The notes below the pieces were generated by a model, which was not told the DNA's origin, ran no database searches, and worked only from the letters and a program-made list of their open reading frames with translations. A stretch of 64,000 nt of DNA from Aralia elata (Eukaryota > Streptophyta > Magnoliopsida > Apiales > Araliaceae). Below, piece by piece: positions 35,162 through 47,117 of this stretch. Position numbers and translations under genes: made by a program. The stretch covers positions 1 through 64,000 of the forward strand of contig JAVJAP010000041.1 of NCBI GenBank assembly GCA_034770075.1, in the 5' to 3' direction. Positions within the stretch are counted from its first letter, which is position 1. Each line of letters starts with the position of its first letter.

Positions 35162-36946
35162 TCAGACATCCGAGATCGAACCCACCACCTCCGGTTGATC
35201 TACTGAATCGGGTTCAAAAAATGAATACTCCACCACAAAGTCGACCAAAGCCTGACCTTTGATCGTCGTTCGAGGATGGTACTCCAGCACAAACTGTGTT
35301 AACTCCATAGCCCAAGCTGTAAGCCGACTCAAAATCCCCGGTTTGTTCAAAATCTTCTTCAAAGGTTGATCCGTATATAAAATTATTAACCGTCCCTGAA
35401 AGTAGTGTCGAAGCTTTCGACTGGCTCTGATCAAAGCATAGGCAAATTTCTCTAGATTCGGATATCTGGTCTCTACATCCCGAAGGGCATGGTTAACATA
35501 ATACACAGGGAACTGCTTTTTATTCGTCTCCCGAACCAACACTGCTCCAACCGCCAACGAGCTTGCTGCTAAGTACAAATACAAAGGCTCTGAAGGGACT
35601 AGTTTCATCAACAGAAGCGCCAAAGATAAATATTTCTTTATTTCCTGAAAGGCGTCCTCGCATTCCGAAGTCCACTGAAAAGTCTTCTCATTCTTCGGCC
35701 CCTTCAATGTGTTAAAGAATAACAAACACCGCTCTGCCGACTTCGACATGAACCTCCTCAAGGCTGTAATCTGACATGTCAACCGATGTACATCTTTGAA
35801 GGTTTGGGGAGACTTCATGTCCAAGATAGCCTGAATCTTCTCTGGATTCGCTTGAATTCCCTTTTTACTCACCAGGTATCCAAGGAACTTACCCGAACCA
35901 AGGCCGAAAGTGCACTTCATCGGGTTCAGCCTAATGTTGTACTGTCTGACAGTCTGGAAACAATCATTCAGGTTATCCAGATGCTTACGAACATATAAGC
36001 TCTTTACGATCATGTCATCCACGTAGACCTCTATACTTCGGCTCAGCTGCTTCCGAGACACATAGTTCATCATCCCCTGGTAAGTTGCTCCGACATTCAA
36101 CAGTCTGAAGGTCATCTTTTTGTAAGCATAGATCGCCCGATATGTTATGAACGGTGTCTTCGGAATATCTTTCTTATACATCGAAATTTGGTTATACCCC
36201 GAGAAAGCGTTAATCAGTTGGTCGATGTACGGAAGCGGATAGAAGTCCTTTGGACAAGCCTTGTTCAAATCCGTGTAATCGATGCAGATCTTCTACTTTC
36301 CGTTCTGATTTCAAACTAACACCACGTTTGCCAGCCACTCAGGATAGTCAATCTCATATATGAAGTCAGTCGCTAGCAGTTTGGCTATTTCATCGTCAAT
36401 AATCTTCTGCCTTTCCAGAGCGAAGATCCTTCTCTTCTGGCAGATTGGTTTCTTAGCAGGGTCCACATTCAGCTTATGCACAACAACCTCCTCATCAATC
36501 CCAGGCATGTCGTTGGGCTCCCATGCAAAAATGTCTGTGTACACCCGAAGCAACTCTATCAATCCCGTCCGAAAAGGTTCCTGCAACCCCGACCCGTTCT
36601 TGATAGTTTTTTCCTTCTTTCCCGGGATCAACTCAATGTCCTCTGTCTCTTCGACCGACAGAGCGAGGAGTTCTGTACTCCCTTCGATAAACGGTTCTAC
36701 CTCTATCGCCATCCCCTGCCGCTGCTTGCACCTCTTGACGACAGAAGATATCAATGAATTTCTGTAACACCTTCGTGCCATATCCAGATCTCCTCTTATC
36801 TTGCTAACCCCATTCGGCGTATGGAACTTCAACTTGAAGTGAGCGATTGAGGTCACTGCCTGCAACGCTGTCAACGTCGGTCGTCCCAAGATTGTGTTAT
36901 AAACTGAATCCACCTGTACGACAAAGAACCTGACATTAATTTCCAC
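35162..36946 (-). pseudogene. Reverse transcriptase and RNase H of the second Tat element
   Basis: Two ORFs cover it. 36,946-36,311 holds the end of the protease (NTILGRPTL), the linker FAWEPNDMPGID and the RT start ending EWLANVVLV-stop. 36,268-35,162 continues MNKACPKDFYPLPYIDQLI, YEYC-box replaced by FSGYNQI, and the active site EVYVDDMIVKS, then FLGYLVSKKGIQANPEKI and the RT-linked RNase H (LYLAASSLAVGAVLVRE, ETRYPNLEKFAYAL, IILYTDQPL). A stop between the two ORFs breaks the polymerase. Confidence 0.85.
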
Positions 36947-37308
36947 CTGTTGAGGGCCCTAAAGATGACTAACAACTTAATTGTCCCTGCTAGTCGAACT
37001 GAATCGTTGCTAAATACATACAGAGGGGGCTCATGCCCGACCTCCATCTTCCTCCCTTCCAAATCAAGTCTCTGATATGCATAAGTATATAGTATGTCGA
37101 CAGAAGAGCCATTGTCGATCATGATTCGTTTTATATCCATCGACCCAACCTGTGTAGTAATAGCCAAAGCCCCTTCATGCGGTTCAATGGGCTCCGATGG
37201 GTAATTATCATCGGTGAAAGAGATTACCGTGCCAAGGTACAGTCGTTCCCTCATGGTAGGTTGTTCAGATATTGACAAGATCGAGTCCAGTACTCCGCAC
37301 CTCTTCAA
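36840..37308 (-). pseudogene. Aspartic protease region of the second Tat element
   Basis: MIDNGSSVDILYTYAYQRL holds the catalytic D-x-G site, with Asn instead of Thr (DNGSS), as seen in other Tat-type proteases. The second conserved block (ILGRP) is in the adjoining frame at about 36,890, implying one frameshift. Confidence 0.75.
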
Positions 37309-37399
37309 TTAGGTTACCTTCCCATGTGACCCACTCGAAATGACCACCAGCTTTCGGATCGGCGGGTTCTGATCCGTCTGTCGATTCCCCGGTTGTTTT

Positions 37400-39333
37400 A
37401 AAACCGCAACATCCTGCCTTCCCGATCCCTACCGACCCGCAACGTACTGAACCAAATCTCCACTCTGGACTTTCTTTTCTATCAGATCTTTAAGATTATA
37501 ATAATCTTATGTGGAATGTCCCGAAGTCCGGTGGTAGTCGTAATAGCAGTTGTGATTTCCCCTGTATGACTTTGTGTTCATCGAAAAAGGTTCAAAGTAC
37601 GATTTGTTCTTGATTTCCTCCAGTATGTTTGCCCGATCGGTGTTAAGAGGAGTGTAGATTTTATTCACATTTTTATTTGGAAAGGGCGGTCTTCCTCCCC
37701 CCGATCCTCCTCCATTGAAATTTTGCCTTGGTTGATTATCCGACCTGGGAGTATTATGCCGATCCCGGTCTTTTGGTTTCCAATCTGGTTGTGACTGAGG
37801 CGTTAAGCTTCTGATGGCTTCTTCAAGAGTAATAAATTCGTCAGCCGGACTATATGCCTCCGACAAGTCTTCTGGAGGATTAAGGATAAAGTCCTTTATC
37901 AGCTTCTTGGATTATGTAATATCTAACCCTGTAGTAAAAAAACTCCACCGCTTGCTGCACATTCAGGTCGGTCACCGTGTCGACCGCTTTTCTGAACTTC
38001 CTAACATACTGATTGAGGTTTTCATCGAACGCTGCTTGACTTGCATCAGGGACGTCATCAACTTTCCCCTTCTCCTATTACTTCTGAACCTTGCATAGAA
38101 TTTATCGCATAATTGTCCCCAAAAATTGATAGAGTTCGGAGCAAGGGACGTCATCCATTCCTGAGCCCCATGCTTCAACGTGGTAATAAACATGTGACAC
38201 TTGGCAATATCAGGATGATCGTAGTAATCCATGATCTGATTATAAGCGTTTGTGCGGTCGTAGGGATCTTCAGTGCCGTCATTCGTCTCCAATAAGGGCA
38301 CCTTCTTTGACTTGTGAGCCTTTACTCGTTTTATGTTTAAAGTAAAAGGTGACTTCGCATTGTTCGACAGTTCCCTTGTCTGATCGGATACCGCTAGCCT
38401 CTGCTCCACTTCTTTCAACCTCCTTGTGAGGGAGCTGGTCTCATCCTTCCAGGGGGACGGTTCGAGCCTGTCCCCTGTTATGTCCCTGGAGCGGCTTTGA
38501 CGCCTGCTCTGGTCTGGCGTACGGCTCATCGGCTTACTTCTATCCTGCGAGCGGCTTCTGTGCCTCCTGCGGATCGGGAAACGGCTCTTAGGCCTGCTCA
38601 AGTCCTGCGAAGGGCTTCGGTGCTTACCGCGGATCGGGGACCGGCTCCTCGGCCTGCTCCGATCCTACGAGCTGCTTCGGTGCCTGCTGTGGATCGGGGA
38701 GCGGCTCTTTGACCTGCTTCGGTCCTGCGAGCGGCTTTTGTGCCTCCTGCGGATCAAGGAGTGACTCTTAGGCTTGCTCGGGTCTTACGAAAGGTTTTGG
38801 TGCCTGCCGCAGATCGGGGAGCGGCTCCTTGGCCTACTCTGGTCTCTAGAGCGGCTTCTATGCCTGCTCCTTCCTTGTCCTGAACCGTCCGAATGATAAG
38901 TCTTGGATCGGCTCGGAATAACTATCGCCTAGTTATGTGCTCTACTTGAAGAAACCTCCTCCTCAGCCACCAACTTTTCCAACTGGGCATCAATCTTTTG
39001 CTGTTGAAGGCGTATCGCTTCCATCGCAGCCTGATTCTGCTGCTTCTTTCGGACCAGGATTAACTGTCTCTGATCCCGTTCGTCTTTGCCATCTTCCCTC
39101 TGAATGCGCGTCTGGGACCAGGTTTCCTCAGTGCGATCAGGGGATTGTGGCATCTTCTGACTACTAGAAAACAACTAGCGTCTGGTCGGCGTTGACTGGG
39201 CTTTATGGGGCCCCGTGGTTTGGCCCTTGGGCCTCTCCTACATAGGCCTTTTGAACCAATTCTTCACAGATCCCCTACGATGTACTACAGGGTCAACCGA
39301 ATTTAAAGTCCAAGGCGACGCCGTATTCACCAT
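37400..39333 (-). pseudogene. Gag of the second Tat element, with an Arg/Ser repeat region
   Basis: Start ATG proposed at 39,333 (MVNTASPWTLNSVDP). Then come a Gln/Glu-rich coiled coil (QNQAAMEAIRLQQQKIDAQL), an RS-rich tandem repeat at 38,500-38,870, a charged helix (LTRRLKEVEQRLAV), the retrotransposon gag core (DYYDHPDIAKCHMFITTLKH, AQEWMTSLAPNSI) and the tail ANILEEIKNKSYFEPF with the CYYDYHRTSGHST remnant of the usual 'C..H...GHDTEEC' knuckle. Stops at about 38,920, 37,970 and 37,507 interrupt the frame. Confidence 0.75.
38500..38870 (-). repeat. 60-bp tandem repeat encoding Arg/Ser units in Tat gag
   Basis: About six 60-bp units encode 20-residue repeats of the pattern RHRSRSxDRSRPRSRSPIR. 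Several units contain stops (TAG/TAA for CAG/CGA), so decay followed the expansion. The composition resembles SR-protein linkers and nucleic-acid-binding tails. Confidence 0.85.
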
Positions 39334-39413
39334 GATTATTACGTTTATTACTGCGTGTTAAAGTGATTATAAAATAAAGTTAACTGCACTAAAGGCCCTC
39401 CTTCTAGCACCAA

Positions 39414-39575
39414 TGTTAACGCCAAAATTTCACCGCGCGTCTAATCACCAAAATTCACGCCAAATCCTGCACAGAAACGAAACCACACTCAGAGAGTTGA
39501 CGACCGGGGCCGTTGAGGTATAGCTCTAGCGTGAGAATAAGTACAAGCTGTTCAAGGTTTTAACAATGGAGGTTT
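39414..39575 (-). mobile_element. Partial 5' LTR of the second Tat element
   Basis: On the minus strand it ends CTGTGCAGGATTTGGCGTG...GGCGTTAACA, followed at once by PBS-like TTGGTGCTAGAAGGAGGG (39,396-39,413). Homology with the other LTR (GTTCAAGGTTTTAACAAT) stops near 39,575, so the promoter half has been lost. Confidence 0.75.
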
Positions 39576-40723
39576 AACACGAGTTGATCAGTCTCTACGA
39601 TCCTTCAAAGTACGACAGTAGATATGACTACACTCTACGATTTGTTAAATACTTAGATCGTAGAGGAACTTATAAGCTAAGGTAGGATGAACATAAAACA
39701 TTAGGCATAGCCCCCTTTTTAAATTCCTTAAACAACAAGGTTAATGAAAGAAGGGGAATGTTCTAAAGATGCTTCATATTGAGTTTTCCACATCCAAGGT
39801 GAAAGATAAATTTCTAACATTAGAACTAATTTAATTAAAGACAGGTATTTAACAAGTGATTAGCTAGCACACACAATCAATTGCACATTGTATAGTATTT
39901 CTAACATATCTATCAATAAGATACGATTAAATTTAAATAGTGGATACACCTCAGATATCTTTCTTAAGTGTTTCATTTTCAGTCTCAAATGTGGATGGAG
40001 AGAATGGATGAATATTGGCTCTACATTTGTTTTTCTTTCTCCTTTTGAGGAAGAAAATGATTCTTTGATCAAACTCTAAGACAGTGATGTAACATACATA
40101 TGTTATCATGTAATACTATTCACTGATCAGCAATATTAACATTTAGAGGTGATGGAGTTTAAATACCTCACTGATGTCAATCACTTGACAGTCAGTGGTT
40201 CTGCGTGTGATGATGCATGTTGTTGTTGGTCAGTGATTTGCAATCTTTCAAGTTTCTGTCAGCATCATCATTTGTTCCTCAAAGTTCATGATGTTGAGTA
40301 GGGACATTGCCACTTTTGTTTGAGAAGCTCATGGACATATCATTGTGGCGCAATAATGATGGAGATATATCTTAGATCATCATTTGAAGATCTTCTTAAA
40401 CTTCTTTAGTAGAGGTGCATATTCATCTTGAATGGAGAGTCATCAGCTCTTGCTGCATCTATACTTTCCTTCCAATGGGTTGAATGATCTGCTGATTGTC
40501 CTTTGATGATGATGACTTTTTTATTTTAATCACGTGGACCAATCTGGATAACCTCAAGTATTTATTCATTAGAATACCTACACATAAAATTTTCAACATG
40601 TAAGCTTATTATTGTAATGTCTTATAACCAATACCGAGATTTAGAACTGATCTAAATTTGTGTCATGGATCAACTCAAAGCGTAAGCTTTACCATATTTA
40701 TGAGAACGTGCTTTGATACTAAT
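39576..40723 (-). mobile_element. Decayed leader/gag region of a SIRE-like copia element
   Basis: It follows the PBS-like site of the LTR at 40,724 on the minus strand. Short frames such as MSMSFSNKSGNVPTQHHEL near 40,330 suggest the start of gag, but stops are frequent and I cannot assign domains. CTCTACGAT words cluster at 39,592-39,665, next to the Tat LTR break. Confidence 0.4.
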
Positions 40724-43499
40724 TGTTAGTTCCCTGGGACACAATAGAGATCTAGAAGGGGGTTGAATAGATCCTTTAAAACTTTTTCATTCAATGCGAA
40801 AGTATAACAATTATGATTAACAGAATCAATTCATGCACAACGGAATATACTTTAAGAACCCCTTCAAGGATATAAACATAATCTCAATTTTATAATTAAA
40901 TCCACGATACGGTTGATAGCAGATATGACAGTTATTGTACATAAAGTGAAAGACGAAAAGTAAATGACACAAGAGGTTTTAAGTGGTTCAGAGACTGAAT
41001 AACTCCTACTCCACTCTTCTACTTCAACAAGTTGGAAATCCACTAAGGTTTGGTCACAAAGACAAGGATGCTTCGCCCTCCTTAAGTCCAGCAAACTTGA
41101 GTTATTTTTAGTCACTAAGACAAGGATCCTCTGACCCTCCTCAAGTCCGACAGACATGAGTTATTTTTAGTCACTAAGACAAGGATCCTTTGACCCTCCT
41201 CAAGCCCAGCAGACTTGGAACACTGTAGACTAAGACCCGCAGCCTTAGAATCTCTTGTACCCATTAGTACTCAGCAAGTCCAACAGACTTGACTTTGGTT
41301 TTGTCACTAAGACAAGGACCCCTCAGGCCATCCTTAGTGTATGGATGGTTATTGGGTTGTGCTGCTAAGATGAACTTTGATCTCCTTCATCTTCAGGTAC
41401 TTAGCAGCTGTTTGTGATCAATCTCTAGATGCTGCTGATGTTTGTCGTTGATGCTCTTATTCTTCTGGTCTTTAGTAGATACCAATGATCACTCTTGATG
41501 TACTGCTAAGTTCTTTAAATAGGCTTTGTACTTAGCAGTCCCTTCGAACACTTAGTTAACATGTGTACAGAATCTGTTATGTATCTTATTCTCTTCAGCT
41601 CGGAGTGTTCTTTGTTGATCATAGAGTTGTCCTCTTAGATTTGCCTTCAGCTCAGGTCACTCTTGATGTTGGCTTATTGGCCTTCCGGCTCTTTAGCACT
41701 TATGCCAGCCCTTCGGTATACTTAGGTGAAGCTTCAATTGATGTGTTTTATATGTGTTCTTACTCCTGTTCACCACACCTATAATCCCATTTTTAATCTG
41801 CTCTTATGTAGATCTTCATAGTCTTCCCGTTGGAAGCTTGCCATTGATATCTTCCTGTTGCAAATCTTTCCGTTGGAACCTCTGTTGTTGTAGACTTCTT
41901 TATTTCTCCAATGAATATTTTACTTCATGAAGTCTGCAAATGATGGCTGAGTCAACTTCCATTAACTGGTACCAAGGTAGTAGAGTCATGTGTATTATCT
42001 TTGACCGCTGCAAACATGGTTGTTTGAACCCCACTCAGATTGGTTCCCTATTATACTCATTTGAGTATTCAGCTGGTCATCTTGGGATTAATAACTTAAG
42101 TGCTCTGATTTACATATTCTTTGTTTTCACTTAAGTACTCTACGATCGATTCAGTTGTAGCCTTTTGCTTCTGATTGTAGAGTCATCTGCTTGCCCTGCT
42201 ATGCAGCTCTATGATTGTGCTTAACGAAGACTGTTTTGGAGATTGTAGAGTGGTTGACTACACTTGCTTTACGATCTTATATGAGCCTTACTATCCTGAA
42301 AATATGCTTCTTATGCTCTGTGATCTCTATTGAGCTTTATGTTCTCAGAGCATGGGTATATGATCCGGTTGAGCTTTTGCAGTTGCTTTACTTTATCATA
42401 GAGGATTGCTCTACGAACTTTAGGTTGGCTAGCTCTGCTTGGCTTCTATGTCATAGAGGACTGCTCTATGATCTTCATATGCTAGCTTTGCTATACTTCT
42501 ATTATCATAGAGGACTGCTCTATGATCTTCATATGCTAGCACTGCTGCTATTAAGAGGTTATTCATATCTGGCAGTGTGTGAACATCTTTGGCTCAACTC
42601 AACGATTGCTTGGTCGTTGTACTTCTGCACTTGCTTGGCCATTCTTGTTCTATGGAGTGATTCGTAGAGTCTTAGTGTAATCGTGGAATGATGGTTTGAG
42701 CTGCTCTACGATCTCTGTTAGGACTGGATGTTTTAGATGTGCTCAGAGATCTTTGTTTAGCTTATTTGACACTTAAGGACAACCTTCTTAATAATCTTTA
42801 TGAGGATCATTGTCTTGACTCTGAATGCTCATGCAGAGGTTACTCTACAATCCTGCTTGCTCATAGACTGTTCATGGGGATCGTAGAGTGACTGACTGAA
42901 TTGACTCTACGATTCTGAGAGACAGGACTCTACGATGTGTCGAGCCTTGCTTATTGTTTGCCTGACAAACTCTACGATCTGTCGAGAAAGTACTCTACGG
43001 CTCCGAGAAAGGACTCTACGATCTACCGAGCTTTACTCGTCGTTTGTCTGACAGACTCTACGATCTCTGCAATCCTTTTACTGACTTTCTGCTAGTCTGT
43101 CAACTGCTCTACGATCGTTCTCTGTGATTATACCCGAGTTGCTCTATGATAACTTTAGCAGTTCTACTATGATCAGTCTAGCCTTTCTATTTATGTGTAT
43201 CTTTTCAGCTCATAAGATCAACCTAACAAGTTTGATCTTTTCTATTCTAAGTCCTTTGTACATTAACTTCATTAAAAGACTTTACAGCACTTAATGTTAT
43301 AAATATGCTTTGATAAGATACATGGCAAATCAGCTTAGATCAACCTAACATATTTGATCTTTCCATTCTAAATCCTTGTACATATATTTTATTTAAGGAC
43401 TTTACAAGGCTTTATCAATATGAATGTTCTTCTTATCATTTTGTCATCAATCAAATCACATACAATGAACAATGGTAATCTCATGCAGATCTTTTAACA
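40724..43499 (-). mobile_element. SIRE/Maximus-like copia LTR, 2,776 bp
   Basis: On the minus strand it runs from TGTTAAAAGATCTGCATGAG to CCCAGGGAACTAACA. The phrase TAGAAGGGGGTTGAATAGA at 40,751-40,770 is typical of SIRE-type LTRs. To its 3' side (plus 40,709-40,723) is ATTAGTATCAAAGCA, a close match to the initiator-tRNA-Met PBS TGGTATCAGAGC. To its 5' side (plus 43,500-43,514) is CTCAAAGGGGAGAT, a polypurine tract. It holds repeated CTCTACGAT words and a roughly 120-bp duplication at 43,200-43,390. Open frames inside are by chance. Confidence 0.75.
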
Positions 43500-43540
43500 A
43501 TCTCCCCTTTGAGGATAGATTTAAACGTCTCATGCAAATT
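43500..43540 (-). other. Polypurine tract and stub of SIRE-like internal DNA
   Basis: Minus strand CCTCAAAGGGGAGAT directly precedes the LTR at 43,499. Only about 40 bp of internal sequence remain before unrelated LTR-like DNA begins. Confidence 0.5.
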
Positions 43541-45897
43541 CCCAACAGGTACTACACATTCATCATCTATTCTACCCATTCTACATTAACATAAGGACAT
43601 AAATGTAATCATTAAATATTACACAACGTCTTACTCTACAAATCCCAGGTTTTAAGACCTTTACATAAATGCATAACATCTTAAGATAATTAATACAATC
43701 CAGAATGATCACACATTCCTAGCATAAACTATTACAAAAGCGGATATGATATAATATCCTTTACTCGGTAACTTTACCCTTGCATTTATCCTTGCGGGAA
43801 CTTTCTGCCTACTCTGCCTTAGCTGAAAGCATGTAATTTAAAGCAAGAATGAGCATTCAATTGCTCAGTAAGGATAACATTTAAAATAATAATAACATCA
43901 GGAATCATGCTTCCAGTTCTACAACTGAACAATAGTAGAGAACACAATTCGAATAAATAGGAACAATGATTAGGTATTCTTTTACATTACTAACATTTCT
44001 AAACAACATACTAAGTGGTCAAAAAACTTGAACTTTCTTCTTTCATCAAAGGGTTTAATAGTTTTATAACTATAAACCGAACATCATTTTTCCTCTCAGC
44101 ACTTTAGGGGATCAGCTTATCATGCCCTATGTTGTACAACATTTATTTAACATCTAAGCGTCAAGTTATCACCCATTTAGGGTCAATCGGTATTACCGGC
44201 CAGAAATAATTCCCCAATAATAGGGTTATTCTTCTCAGCTTTACATTCGCGAATCCAAGTCAAAACAATTTGATTGGATAGCTACAATAAACATCAATAA
44301 TATCTCAATGATTCATTCTTAAATCAATAAAGCATTTCAATATAAATCTAGCCGAAGAAAATGACTTAGACAAATTCTCAACAGTTCATGGAATATAAAA
44401 CTTTAAAGCTTCAATAACATGCATTATAACACAACTAGATATCTTGAATAAAAGTAAGAATACTTGCACAATAATAATTTGTGAAAGCTTAGAATTTATA
44501 TAACATCGAAAACTCGCACAATGTATAAGAGTTGTACGGTTTAAGAAACTTGCTCAAATATAAATTGAGTTAAGTTAGAAAACTTGCCTCGAGCGTCTGC
44601 TACAAAATTATAATACACGTCCTTCAAATATCCTACACATTTAAGTGTACATAGATACTACAATTAGTCACATAATCAACACCAAACATCGGGTTGTAAT
44701 ACTCCATAATGTTTCATTCTTATTAGGAGAAAAATATTAAACATGGTTATACATACTAGTTACGGCGTTATGACGCTTGCACGTCCGTACGCCAAACTTG
44801 CCTACTCGAACGCCCAAGCGACACGTATTTGCGTACGCCTAGCACGCCCATTCGATTTACCTAATACTTATAAGTTAATGCTAAGCATCATTATAAATCA
44901 TGTTTATGTTTTAGAACTTAGAACAACATCTTTTAGCGTTGGAAACATTACATGTTGCATACTTGCATGCCCGACGACCTCCGATTGCCTCCAAACGCAC
45001 TACAGTCCTAAACATGGCCAATTTGGGAATTGATCCCGACCTCAAATATCCAAACTTATTAAATGAAAGTTGTAGGTCTACTATTTCTCATTCCGGATCA
45101 ACTTGAATCTCCCCAATTAGAGTTCGTATGAGAAAGTTATGCATATTTTACTAAAGGACGTCAAAACTGTCTAGCCAACTGCAGGCCCAGCGCAGCCCGC
45201 TCTCAAATGGCCTTACCATGAGTGCGTCTCGCGCTCAACCGGCAGTAGCCTAGGTGCCCTTTTTCCCAGCTTCGTGATTTGACCTCCCTTTGATCTAAAC
45301 TCCATAACACTTTCCCTAGACGTCCAAATTACTCCATTTCGGACTCTATGGACTCCTAAGACATAGAGCTGCAACATATCAAAAATTTATAGACACCCAT
45401 TAACATTAACATGCTCAAATCCTTGACCAAACTTAGAGCCAAAAATGCTAATATTCTTCCTCTAATAAATCCCACATGGGTCATGGGTTGGGTAAAAATA
45501 ACAATTCTTATGTTGGACAATTTATTTGGGTCACCCATATTAAACATTTGGGCTTTTAATAAAATCATCATTTTTTCAAAATAAAAATCCAACACTTGGA
45601 AAAATTACCACGTTGCATACACGCTTTAACGAAATTAATAGAAATCGAAAAAGACGTAAAACTATTTTTGGCATGAATAGTGCCATGTGAATAGTAACTC
45701 GTGAATAGTGATTTAGTAATATTACGTGAAATCAATTTATTTGCTTATGCGAAACTACAACACATAAATCCATGCATTCACATAATCTAAGTTATAATAT
45801 AACCTTTAAACACATCATATAAAAATAAAGATTTAATATACTCCATAATATTAATAAACCCAAATTACAAGGGTACACACGATTCGTGATCGTTACA
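43541..45897 (-). mobile_element. Gypsy-type LTR sequence, minus orientation, left border uncertain
   Basis: Its minus-strand start is TGTAACGATCACGAATCG at 45,897, directly against Tekay gag coding sequence. It includes TATGAGAAAGTTATGCATA and TAGACCTACAACTTTC-type words that I associate with gypsy LTRs. About 2.3 kb without coding capacity; one open frame at 44,743-45,033 is Cys-rich chance. The left end and any target duplication were not found. Confidence 0.5.
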
Positions 45898-46640
45898 GGT
45901 TCTTTTCGCTACCTTTATGTTGCGAGGAGAAGCGGATCATTGATGGGAATCCATAAAACGTACTCATCATTCGGCACTCGAGATGTCTTGGGTGGAGTTC
46001 CAAGAATTATTTAACAAAAAATATTTTTCAGAGAGTATTCGTCATATGAAGGAGGTAGAATTTATCAAACTAGAGTAGAACAATATGACCGTATCGTAGT
46101 ACGAAGCCAAGTTTGCCGAACTGTCTCGATTTGCGCCTCATTTAGTGGACACTGAGGAAAGGATGACGCGAATGTTTTTACGAGGTTTAAAACTTGAAAT
46201 TCGTCAACATCTCATTTCTCATAAAATTTGTCTATATTCAGATATCGTGGATAGGGCTCACTTAGTAGAGCGAGAGAAAGAAATACTACAACCAGGAGAC
46301 AACACCCAATAACGAGAGAGAAATTACGATAATAATCGTAACAGTGGCAACAATCATCACCAACGAGGAGGAAATCATTATGCTAGAAATGGTAACCACT
46401 TCGGTGGTAATCCTGGCCAAGATAATAGAAAAAATGAGTCAAGTGGAAACAACTTCACGAAGAGAAGATTCAACAATTTCAAGTGTGGAAAAGAGGGACA
46501 CATCAGTCCAAACTGTACACAGCCATCTCGGTGTGTTACAGTTATGGAAAAAAGGCCACATAGCTCGATTTTGTCCTGTAACAAAATCAAGTCCAGCTGC
46601 AACGATAACACCAAAGGCTGTCACACACAAGTCAAGGTAT
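45898..46640 (+). pseudogene. Tekay gag, C-terminal half
   Basis: It opens in mid-domain with FATFMLRGEADH, then SIKRTHHSALEMSWVEFQEL, ESIRHMKEVEFIKLE and YEAKFAELSRFAPHLVD, all standard Retrotrans_gag blocks. It continues with an Asn/Gly-rich linker, a knuckle CGKEGHISPNC and, after a frameshift, a second knuckle CYSYGKKGHIARFC. At least four stops or frameshifts. Confidence 0.8.
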
Positions 46641-46976
46641 ATGGTTCAGGGGAGAGTTTTTGTCGTGACATCCCAAAAAGTGCGGAACCCGAACAAAGTT
46701 ATCACGGGTAAACTACTTATTAACTCTTGTGAAGTCTATGGCTTATTAGATGCTGGTTCTACCCATTCTTTTATTTCACCTACATGTGCTCAACGTCTGA
46801 ATTTGACTCCTGAGAAATTAGATTTTGACTTATCTGTTGAAACACCATTAGGACAAACATTTGTTACATCTACGGTCTATAAATCTTGTTTTGTTCAAAT
46901 CAGCATCCTCAAATTACCTGTTGATCTTATCTCCTTGGACATGCATGAATTTGATGTGATTTTAGGAATTAATTAG
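46641..46976 (+). pseudogene. Tekay aspartic protease
   Basis: RVFVVTSQKVRNPNKVITGK, then LLDAGSTHSFISP with D-A-G-S in place of the usual D-S/T-G-A/S, and DVILGIN near the end. A stop follows at 46,974 where 'GMDWL' is usual. Confidence 0.8.
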
Positions 46977-47117
46977 TTAACTACTCATCATGCTAAAATT
47001 GATTGCTTTCATAAGGTCGTTAGTTTTCACATTCCTAATCAACCTGTTATGTGAATTCAAGCAACCAAACCGTTAAAATCAATAACTGTCATTTCTAGCC
47101 ATAAAGCCATTCGTTTA

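Larger units (their letters stand above)
28840..39575 (-). mobile_element. Nearly complete Tat-lineage Ty3/gypsy retrotransposon
   Basis: In minus-strand order: partial 5' LTR (39,575-39,414), PBS-like TTGGTGCTAGAAGGAGGG, gag, protease, RT, RNase H, a second RNase H, integrase, an antisense ORF, a polypurine tract and a partial 3' LTR (29,212-28,840). The dual RNase H and antisense ORF fit the Tat lineage (Tat, Grande, Retand, Ogre relatives). Both outer LTR parts are missing, and the integrase region is split by a solo LTR at 32,839-34,454. All reading frames carry stops or frameshifts. Confidence 0.88.

Noticed and set aside
42215..42667. 150-codon open frame in the SIRE-like LTR
   Set aside because: It lies wholly within the LTR, contains a duplicated CATAGAGGACTGCTCTATG module, and has no conserved domain.
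44743..45033. Plus-strand open frame of 96 codons
   Set aside because: Inside gypsy LTR sequence; no domain and not shared with any other feature.
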